From Deltaproteobacteria bacterium (GTDB lineage: Bacteria > Desulfobacterota > Deferrisomatia > Deferrisomatales > Deferrisomataceae): DNA of 10,194 nt. A model generated the notes under the pieces. That model did no database searches. It saw nothing but the letters and a program-made list of their open reading frames with translations, and was not told where the DNA came from. Of this stretch, positions 1 to 4,759 are shown piece by piece. The stretch covers positions 1 through 10,194 of the forward strand of contig JAADGT010000121.1 in assembly GCA_013152215.1 (NCBI GenBank). The letters run 5' to 3'. Each line of letters begins with the position of its first letter. Position 1 is the first letter of the stretch. The translations under genes were made by a program, and so were the position numbers.

Positions 1-41
1 CTAAGGAGCCGCACGCGGCTCTCCAGCAGACCCCATGCCCC
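1..41. repeat. 41-base repeat, copy 1 (window edge)
   Basis: These bases are identical, 41 of 41, to 1775-1815; the match stops at base 42 and may continue left of the window. The copy contains a perfect short inverted repeat at 6-21, GAGCCGC-AC-GCGGCTC. In the second copy the same bases form the right arm of a larger inverted-repeat element, so this copy is probably the right end of a second such element whose remainder lies outside the window. It lies 137 bases upstream of the thiolase start. Confidence 0.9.
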
Positions 42-178
42 ACCGAGGGTTTGGCGGCGGTTCGGGGAAGCGGCCCGGCCGCCTAGCAGCCCAGCCTTCC
101 AGCGGGCCGAAGGCCCCCGACCGACGACCGCAGACCGAAGTTACATGACGCCACTTTCTTTGGAGGGAGGAGCAGCAC
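42..178 (+). promoter_or_regulatory. Leader region of the thiolase gene
   Basis: This short gene-free stretch has small GC-rich hairpins at 70-82 (GCGGC-CCG-GCCGC) and 104-116 (GGGCC-GAA-GGCCC). It carries one copy of the octamer GCCTTCCA at 94-101 and a strong ribosome binding site, GGAGGGAGGAG, at 162-172, six bases before the ATG at 179. I could not find a convincing sigma-70 promoter. The decamer GACCGAAGTT at 133-142 recurs at 1841-1850 at a similar distance before the next gene. Confidence 0.4.
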
Positions 179-1459
179 ATGCGAGACATCGTGATCGTAT
201 CCGGGGCCCGTACCGCCGTGGGGAACTTCGGCGGGGCGCTCAAGGACGTTCCGGTGGCCGACCTGGGGGCCGCCGCCATCAAGGGAGCCCTGACCCGGGC
301 GGGGGTGCGGCCCGTGGCCGGCGAGGCCCTGCGGGCGGTGGCGCCCGGCGCCCTCGGCCAGGATCCCATCGAGCTGGAGACCCGGTATCACGACTACGAC
401 GAGGCCCTGCAGCCCCTGCAGGTGGACGAGGTGATCCTGGGCAACGTGGTTGGGGCGGGCCAGGGTCAGAACGTGGCTCGGCAGGCCTCGATCCGGGCGG
501 GCGTGGCCAAGGAGACCCCGGCGTTCACCGTGAACAAGGTGTGCGCCTCGGGCATGAAGGCGGTGGCCCTGGCCGCCCAGGCCATCCGGGAGGGCGAGGC
601 CGACGTGGTGGTGGCCGGCGGTATGGAGAACATGAGCCAGATCCCCTACGCCCTGCCCGCCGGCCGGTGGGGCGCCCGGATGAACAACACCGACCTGGTG
701 GACCTCATGGTCCACGACGGCCTGTGGGAGTGCTTCTACGGGTACCACATGGGCCACACCGCCGAGAACCTCGCGGCCCTGTACGGGATCAGCCGCCAGG
801 AGCAGGACGAGCTGGGGGCGTTGAGCCACCAGCGGGCCCGGGCGGCCCAGGCCGACGGCCGGTTCGCGGCCGAGATCGTGCCGGTGAGCGTGCCCCAGCG
901 CCGGGGGGACCCGGTCGTCGTGGACACCGACGAGCGGCCCATGGACACCAGCGTCGAGAAGATGGCCAAGCTCCGGCCGGCCTTCAAGAAGGACGGCACG
1001 GTCACCGCGGGAAACGCCTCGGGCATCAACGACGGTGCGGCCGCGCTGCTGCTGATGGGCGCGGACGCGGCCGAGTCGGCCGGCGTGGAGCCCCTGGCCC
1101 GGATCGTGTCGTGGGCCTCGGGCGGGGTGGACCCGGCCTACATGGGCGTGGGCCCCGTGCCTGCCACCCGGAAGGCCCTGGCCAAGGCGGGGCTCACCGT
1201 GGCCGACCTGGACCTGGTGGAGCTCAACGAGGCGTTCGCGGCCCAGGCCATCGCGTGCATGCGGGAGCTGGATCTCGACATCGAGAAGACGAACGTGGCG
1301 GGGAGCGGCATCTCCTTGGGGCACCCCATCGGGTGCAGCGGCGCCCGGATCGTGGTGACCTTGGTGAACGAGCTCAGGCGGCGGGGTGGCCGGTACGGCT
1401 TGGCCACCTTGTGCATCGGGGGTGGCCAGGGCATGGCCTTGTTGGTGGAGGCCTTGTAA
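179..1459 (+). CDS. Thiolase family protein, acetyl-CoA acetyltransferase type
   Basis: This 426-residue thiolase should catalyse reversible condensation of two acetyl-CoA, or thiolysis of a 3-ketoacyl-CoA, in the cytoplasm. The acyl-accepting cysteine is C122 in NKVCASGMKAV. The other catalytic motifs are NEAF at 350-353, GHPIGCSG with H382, and the C-terminal LCIGGGQG with the proton-donating C412. All active-site residues are intact. It exceeds the usual length of about 390-400 because roughly 36 extra residues, about 45-81, sit between the RAGV helix and VDEVILGN, including RYHDYDEALQPLQ. The ATG at 179 follows a strong ribosome binding site. The gene stands alone and is closed by a terminator at 1514. 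The last 47 codons use TTG for 7 of 8 leucines against 1 of 30 before. Chain-length preference cannot be told, so atoB/phaA is not assigned. Confidence 0.95.
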   Translation: MRDIVIVSGARTAVGNFGGALKDVPVADLGAAAIKGALTRAGVRPVAGEALRAVAPGALGQDPIELETRYHDYDEALQPLQVDEVILGNVVGAGQGQNVARQASIRAGVAKETPAFTVNKVCASGMKAVALAAQAIREGEADVVVAGGMENMSQIPYALPAGRWGARMNNTDLVDLMVHDGLWECFYGYHMGHTAENLAALYGISRQEQDELGALSHQRARAAQADGRFAAEIVPVSVPQRRGDPVVVDTDERPMDTSVEKMAKLRPAFKKDGTVTAGNASGINDGAAALLLMGADAAESAGVEPLARIVSWASGGVDPAYMGVGPVPATRKALAKAGLTVADLDLVELNEAFAAQAIACMRELDLDIEKTNVAGSGISLGHPIGCSGARIVVTLVNELRRRGGRYGLATLCIGGGQGMALLVEAL

Positions 1460-1513
1460 CACGAGCCGGGCCACCGGCATTTTGAAGGCTTGGAAATCTC
1501 GATGTGTTTCCGA

Positions 1514-1543
1514 CCGGGGCCCCGTTGGGGCCCCGGCTTTGTT
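1514..1543 (+). terminator. Rho-independent terminator of the thiolase gene
   Basis: A perfect 10-bp stem CCGGGGCCCC (1514-1523) with a three-base loop GTT pairs with GGGGCCCCGG (1527-1536). It is followed by the T-rich tail CTTTGTT. It starts 54 bases after the thiolase stop and should end that transcript, making the thiolase a single-gene unit. Confidence 0.85.
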
Positions 1544-1632
1544 CCGGCGCAGGGACGCTCCATCAGGCCCCTGCGGGGCCGGGCAACGAGGGAAGGTAAC
1601 GTTCAGTGATCCTGGGACGTTAGCGGCCAGGT

Positions 1633-1813
1633 GGCATGGGGCCTGCATCCGGCCGCGCGCGAAGCCGAGCATGAGATTCGCCGCGCAGGCACGGGGCACC
1701 GGCGATGGTTTCATGACAGTTCGGTGGGGCACAACGAATTCACGGTACGAGCGTTGGAGGCGCTGCGCGGCGAGCTAAGGAGCCGCACGCGGCTCTCCAG
1801 CAGACCCCATGCC
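1633..1813. repeat. Nested imperfect inverted-repeat element of about 180 bases
   Basis: Three blocks in the left arm pair with three blocks in the right arm, in nested order. 1633-1646 pairs with 1800-1813 (13 of 14), 1652-1661 with 1784-1793 (9 of 10), and 1678-1688 with 1763-1773 (11 of 11, TCGCCGCGCAG). The unpaired gaps are 5 and 6 bases, then 16 and 10. The central loop of 74 bases contains a smaller pair, CACCG (1697-1701) with CGGTG (1722-1726). The arms can also fold on themselves: 1655-1663 with 1677-1686 (one bulge), and 1780-1795. The right end recurs exactly at 1-41. No open reading frame for a transposase is present. It may be a MITE-like or REP-like dispersed element or a structured RNA; which one cannot be decided here. 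Confidence 0.7.
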
Positions 1814-1815
1814 CC
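1775..1815. repeat. 41-base repeat, copy 2
   Basis: This is identical to bases 1-41 and in the same orientation. It contains the perfect hairpin GAGCCGC-AC-GCGGCTC at 1780-1795 and forms most of the right arm of the nested inverted-repeat element. It lies 74 bases upstream of the universal stress protein gene. With copy 1 it brackets the thiolase gene as a direct repeat with a 1774-base period. Confidence 0.9.
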
Positions 1816-1889
1816 CCGGCTCCGATGTCGGGGCGAGCTTGACCGAAGTTGCTGGGAAAACCTTCGGGAGATGGGTGTAGGAGGACGAG

Positions 1890-2726
1890 ATGGCGTTGCC
1901 GGTGCTTCACCTGTTCCGAAACAACCCCCGCGGGTTCGAGACGTTCCGGGGAGCGGCGTGGTTCTGCCGCCAGACCGACGTGCCGCTGCGGGTCCACTTC
2001 CCCACGTCCCGCCATCTGGTTCTCTATGCGGGCTCCGGGGCCGTTCAGATGGACCTGGACGAGTCCTACGTGTACGAGCCCGACCTGGCCCGGAGGCGGG
2101 CGGATCGCCTGGCCCAAGAGGTGGGGGTGGAGTGGGAGGAGCAGCCGGCCACCGGCCGCACCGGATCCACCCTGCCTGACATCCAGGACCGGTTCAGCCT
2201 CATCTCGTGCCCCCGGGCGCTGACCAGCCCGTTCGCCAAGCCCCTGCTCCCCGCCGTGTTGGGCCCCAAGGTCCAGGCCCTCGTCCGGGCGGCCGACGTG
2301 CCGGTGATGCTGCCGTCCACCTGCTGGATTCCATGGGACCGGGTGGTGGCCCTGTACGGAGACTCGGCGTTCGGGCTCAAGGCCCTCCTGTGGGCTCGGG
2401 CCCTGGCCGGCCTGGCCGGGGTTCCGCTCCAGGTGATGACCGAGGCCGAGGGCGGCGCCGAGGCCGAGGGCCGCGAGCGGCTGGAGCGTGCGGACCTCCT
2501 CGACGAGATTCAGCCGGTGTGGAGGGTGGTCGAGGGGGGATTCCGGCGGGTGCTGCAAGAGATCCCCCGCACCGCTCTGGTGGTGCTGGGCGCGTTCGGC
2601 CGGAACCCGATGCGGGAGCGGGTCCTGGGGAGCCGGGCCCACGAGGTGCTCCGGAGCGTGCCGTACAACCTGGTGCTGGTGGGCCCCCACTCCCAGCCCC
2701 CCGGCGCCGTGCTGAGCGGGGACTAG
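1890..2726 (+). CDS. Universal stress protein (UspA) family, two tandem domains
   Basis: This 278-residue cytoplasmic protein appears to contain two Usp folds. The C-terminal one (about 148-266) begins WDRVVALYGDSAFGLKAL and carries the complete nucleotide-binding motif G-2X-G-9X-G(S/T): G234, G237, then G247-S248 in GAFGRNPMRERVLGS. That predicts ATP binding. The N-terminal half (about 3-143) ends in VRAADVPVMLPS, as a Usp domain does, but lacks the glycine motif. This resembles the tandem layout of E. coli UspE. The ATG at 1890 has AGGAGG five bases upstream. Its stop TAG (2724-2726) overlaps the stop of convergent ispH, with no terminator between them. Its role is probably stress adaptation; nothing nearby narrows that. 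The C-terminal Usp assignment is firm; the N-terminal domain is inferred. Confidence 0.8.
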   Translation: MALPVLHLFRNNPRGFETFRGAAWFCRQTDVPLRVHFPTSRHLVLYAGSGAVQMDLDESYVYEPDLARRRADRLAQEVGVEWEEQPATGRTGSTLPDIQDRFSLISCPRALTSPFAKPLLPAVLGPKVQALVRAADVPVMLPSTCWIPWDRVVALYGDSAFGLKALLWARALAGLAGVPLQVMTEAEGGAEAEGRERLERADLLDEIQPVWRVVEGGFRRVLQEIPRTALVVLGAFGRNPMRERVLGSRAHEVLRSVPYNLVLVGPHSQPPGAVLSGD

Positions 2727-3565
2727 CCTCCCCCGGCCGAGCGCAAGGCCTCGACCACCTGCTCGATGATCCAGGCGGGGGTGGAAGCGCCGGCCGTCAC
2801 CCCCACGCGATTCACCCGCTTGAGCTCCTCGAGGGGCAGCTCCTCGGCGGTCTCCACGTGGTAGGTGCGGGGGCAGAGCTCCCGGCAGATCTGGTACAGA
2901 CGGCGGGTGTTGGCGGAGTTGCGGCCCCCGATCACCACCACCGCGTCCACGGCCCGGGCCAGCTCCCGGGCCTCGGTTTGGCGGCGGTGGGTGGAGCTGC
3001 AGATCGTGCTCATGGTCTCCGCGCCGGGGTACCGCTCGAGGATTCGCCGCCGCACCGCCTCAAACACCCCCTCGTCCTGGGTGGTCTGGGCCACCAGCAG
3101 CACCTCGGCCAGGTCGGGCAGGGCGTCCACCTCGGCGGGGCTCCCCACCACGTAGGCCGGCCCCTGGGCGTGGCCCAGGAGCCCCACCACCTCGGGGTGG
3201 TCCGCGTCCCCGCAGATCACCACCGCATACCCTTTGGCGCTGTACTCCGCGATCGTCTGCTGGATCCGGCTCACCTTGGGGCAGGTGGCGTCCACCACCC
3301 GCTCGGCAGCGGCCTCGATCTGACGGCGCTCCCCCGGCGGGATGCCATGGGCCCGCACGATCACCGGAGCCCGGGGAACCGGATCCTCCGGGGCCAGCGG
3401 CACGATCCGCTCCGACCGGAGCCGCTCCAGCTCCTGGGGATTGTGGATCAGGGGGCCGTGGGTAAACACGGTGCGCCCCTCGTTCTGTGCCACCTCTCGG
3501 GCCATGTCGATGGCCCGTCGTACCCCCATGCAAAACCCGGCGGATCGGGCGACCACGATCTCCAT
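2723..3565 (-). CDS. ispH: 4-hydroxy-3-methylbut-2-enyl diphosphate reductase (IspH/LytB)
   Basis: This 280-residue enzyme carries out the final step of the MEP isoprenoid pathway, reducing HMBPP to IPP and DMAPP with a 4Fe-4S cluster. The three cluster cysteines are C12 (RSAGFCMGVRRA), C95 (VDATCPKV) and C189 (STICSSTHRRQ). Substrate-binding signatures are also present: HGPLIHNP (H36, H41), RAHGIPP (H73), DHPEV (H123, E125), QTT (160-162), RNSANT (S217, N219) and GAST (S261). The length is typical of the short bacterial form. The ATG matches the family N-terminus. The nearest purine-rich site, AGGAG, is unusually far upstream (about 15 bases). The last codons run into the stop of the stress-protein gene on the other strand. 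A candidate extended -10 promoter lies at 3649-3657. The family assignment is very secure. Confidence 0.97.
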   Translation of the reverse strand: MEIVVARSAGFCMGVRRAIDMAREVAQNEGRTVFTHGPLIHNPQELERLRSERIVPLAPEDPVPRAPVIVRAHGIPPGERRQIEAAAERVVDATCPKVSRIQQTIAEYSAKGYAVVICGDADHPEVVGLLGHAQGPAYVVGSPAEVDALPDLAEVLLVAQTTQDEGVFEAVRRRILERYPGAETMSTICSSTHRRQTEARELARAVDAVVVIGGRNSANTRRLYQICRELCPRTYHVETAEELPLEELKRVNRVGVTAGASTPAWIIEQVVEALRSAGGG

Positions 3566-3648
3566 GAAGACCCTGCTTCTCTCCTGCCGGCTCGGTCAGA
3601 GACCGCCGGCTTGGTTTCCGGTTCTGCTGCCCTGCCACGATCCTCGGG

Positions 3649-3657
3649 AGTGTAGCA
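3649..3657 (-). promoter_or_regulatory. Candidate extended -10 promoter of ispH
   Basis: Read on the minus strand this is TGC-TACACT, an extended -10 box that fits TATAAT in 4 of 6 positions. The hexamer 17 bases upstream, GTGAAG, is a poor -35, as is common with extended -10 promoters. Transcription would start near 3641 and give a leader of about 75 bases. This is inference from consensus only. Confidence 0.35.
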
Positions 3658-3845
3658 TGGGGCGGAGAGGCTTCACACCCGCAAGCTGCAGGGACGCCGT
3701 CCGCGCCTTCGCACGCCCGGTGTTCCGCTTCCCCCGTTCTGGTGCACGATCGGCCGATCCGGGGCGAGCGGACTCCGCGTCGGCCTCCGGCAAGGGCCCG
3801 CGGCCGGGAGCCATGGTTTTGTTTCGGGACACCGTTATTTTTTTC

Positions 3846-3873
3846 TTGACCGGCTCATAAGAAGTGCTTTACT
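3846..3873 (+). promoter_or_regulatory. Candidate sigma-70 promoter for the XRE-cupin regulator
   Basis: TTGACC (3846-3851, 5 of 6 to the -35 consensus) is followed by a 16-base spacer and TTTACT (3868-3873, 4 of 6), with a TG extension at 3865-3866. A run of seven T at 3838-3844 lies just upstream and could act as an UP element. The -10 box overlaps a small dyad, ACT-TG-AGT (3871-3878), and GATATC follows at 3881, so repressor binding there is conceivable. The predicted leader of about 228 bases is long. Confidence 0.5.
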
Positions 3874-4025
3874 TGAGTTAGATATCATTTTACACCCCGA
3901 TGCCTAGGGCTTGCCCTGGCCCGCCCGCCCTTGAGAGGCCGATACGGCGAAGGGAGGCGGACCGGACAGGGGAGGTGCTTTCGTCCGTGAGAGGCACAAC
4001 GCCGTGCCAACCTTCAGTGTCAGCC

Positions 4026-4041
4026 ACAAAAGATGTTTTGT
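4026..4041. promoter_or_regulatory. AT-rich palindrome, possible operator of the XRE-cupin regulator
   Basis: ACAAAA-GATG-TTTTGT is a perfect 6-4-6 inverted repeat in an otherwise GC-rich leader, 66 bases before the GTG start of the regulator. XRE dimers commonly bind such dyads and often control their own genes. A related half-site, TTTTGT, occurs at 3817-3822. A 12-position dyad can occur by chance a few times in 10 kb, so this remains a candidate. Confidence 0.35.
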
Positions 4042-4093
4042 CGGAGATCCGGCCGGGAACGGGGAGAGGAGCCGTAACCCGGCAGGGGAGCGA

Positions 4094-4102
4094 AGGAGGA
4101 GG
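4094..4102 (+). promoter_or_regulatory. Ribosome binding site that sets the GTG start of the regulator
   Basis: AGGAGGAGG lies five bases before GTG at 4108. No in-frame ATG is better placed, and the XRE domain begins right after this GTG, so the GTG start is favoured. Confidence 0.75.
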
Positions 4103-4107
4103 TCCAC

Positions 4108-4656
4108 GTGCCGGACGAGATCGGCCCCAAACTTCGGAGGCTTCGGGAGGCCCGGCGCCTTACCCTGCGCCAGCTGGCCGATCAGGTGGGGTGCACCGGA
4201 GCCCACCTCTCCCAGATCGAGAACGGTCACGCCTCCCCGTCCATCGCCACCCTCAAGAGGATCGCCGCGGCCCTCGGTGTGAACATCGTCGACTTCTTCA
4301 CGGACGATGACAGCGAGGAGCCGGTGGTCACCCGGGTCGACTCCCGGCGGGAGGTCTCGCTGGGCAACTGGAACGCCCGGATCCAGCAGCTCGTCCGGTC
4401 CACCCGGGGCAAGATGATGCAGCCCTTCTACACGGTGGTCGCGCCGGGCGGGGGCTCCCACGAGCCCTACAGCCACGCCGGCGAGGAGTTCGGGATCGTG
4501 CTCAAGGGCACGCTCACCATCACCGTGGGGGAGCGCACCTACCGCGTCGGTCCCGGCGAGAGCTTCTACTACTCGTCCCGCATCCCCCACCAATGGGTGA
4601 ACCAGGGGGACCAGGACGTGGAGGTCGTGTGGGTGGTCTCCCCGCCCACGTGGTAG
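4108..4656 (+). CDS. XRE-family transcriptional regulator with C-terminal cupin domain
   Basis: This 182-residue DNA-binding protein belongs to the HTH_3 plus cupin_2 class. Residues 6-63 form the Cro/C1-type helix-turn-helix, with LTLRQLADQVGCTGAHLSQIENG and SPSIATLKRIAAALGV. Residues 105-178 form a cupin barrel, with SHEPYSHAGEEFGIVLKG and PHQW supplying possible ligand or metal residues H118, H123, E127 and H161. Regulators of this class usually sense a small metabolite through the cupin and control an adjacent uptake or catabolic operon. It reads in the same direction as the ABC importer that follows 103 bases later, so it is probably the local regulator. The start is GTG with a strong ribosome binding site. 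The family is secure; the ligand and sign of control are unknown. Confidence 0.92.
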   Translation: MPDEIGPKLRRLREARRLTLRQLADQVGCTGAHLSQIENGHASPSIATLKRIAAALGVNIVDFFTDDDSEEPVVTRVDSRREVSLGNWNARIQQLVRSTRGKMMQPFYTVVAPGGGSHEPYSHAGEEFGIVLKGTLTITVGERTYRVGPGESFYYSSRIPHQWVNQGDQDVEVVWVVSPPTW

Positions 4657-4759
4657 CCCGAGCGGTCTCACCGAGCCGGCCCCGGGGATGCCCCTGCAGG
4701 GCCGTTCCCGCAAGCACCGTTGGTCCCACCAACCCCTGGCTGGAAAAGGAGGGAACACC
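4657..4759 (+). promoter_or_regulatory. Leader between regulator and binding-protein gene
   Basis: These 103 bases hold two dyads: CCCTGCAGGG (4692-4701) and GTTGGT-CCC-ACCAAC (4719-4733), the latter 26 bases before the ATG. AAGGAGGG (4746-4753) is the ribosome binding site, six bases before the ATG at 4760. It decides the start over an in-frame ATG at 4688, which would place 24 charged residues before the signal peptide. I see no clear promoter or terminator, so co-transcription with the regulator is possible. Confidence 0.45.

Larger units (their letters stand above)
1460..1889. other. Gene-free region between thiolase and stress protein genes
   Basis: No convincing coding sequence is present in these 430 bases; open frames on both strands lack family-like composition. 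From left to right it holds the thiolase terminator (1514-1543), a small GC hairpin GGCCCC-TGC-GGGGCC (1566-1580), and an inverted repeat TAACGT/ACGTTA (1597-1602 and 1617-1622). The nested inverted-repeat element (1633-1813) follows, and then a leader of about 75 bases with an AGGAGG ribosome binding site at 1879-1884. TTGACC at 1839-1844 resembles a -35 box, but no good -10 follows. Confidence 0.7.
3566..4107. promoter_or_regulatory. Divergent control region between ispH and the XRE-cupin regulator
   Basis: No protein gene is supported in these 542 bases. The first part is the ispH leader and promoter. A perfect 12-base palindrome GATCGGCCGATC lies at 3748-3759. An AT-rich island at about 3815-3898 stands out sharply from the GC-rich surroundings and holds the likely promoter of the regulator. 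After it comes a leader of more than 200 bases with an inverted repeat GGCAC/GTGCC (3993-4008) and an AT-rich palindrome at 4026-4041. Confidence 0.6.

Noticed and set aside
83..1732. Minus-strand open frame of 549 codons opposite the thiolase
   Set aside because: It is a shadow of the thiolase with low-complexity H/G/V composition and no family match, and it spans the terminator and the inverted-repeat element.
1775..1815. Group II intron remnant, because the minus strand reads GGAGAGCCGCGTGCGG
   Set aside because: The resemblance covers only about 16 bases. No domain V/VI structure or reverse transcriptase fragment is present, and the hairpin that follows differs from the intron pattern.
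1597..1830. Integron attC site between thiolase and stress-protein genes
   Set aside because: The inverted repeats and gene spacing are suggestive, but no RYYYAAC/GTTRRRY core pair flanks the element and there is no integrase gene.
1631..1889. Small plus-strand coding sequence upstream of the stress protein
   Set aside because: The frame from ATG 1632 has no ribosome binding site, runs through the inverted-repeat element and continues as an out-of-frame overlap of the stress-protein gene.
2207..3655. Plus-strand open frame of 482 codons across the stress-protein end and ispH
   Set aside because: ispH on the other strand has all catalytic residues. The plus-strand frame is low-complexity and shows no motif.
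3838..3844. T7 tract as the tail of an intrinsic terminator
   Set aside because: Only a 3-bp stem (CGG-GACA-CCG) precedes it and no gene on the plus strand ends nearby. It fits better as an AT-rich promoter element.
3993..4008. Sigma-54 promoter (GGCAC ... GTGCC)
   Set aside because: The GG and GC dinucleotides are 11 bases apart instead of 10 and the -12 box is not TTGC. The site is better described as a small inverted repeat.
4688..4759. Upstream ATG start for the binding protein
   Set aside because: It would add 24 polar residues before a classical signal peptide. ATG 4760 has the AAGGAGGG site at the right distance.
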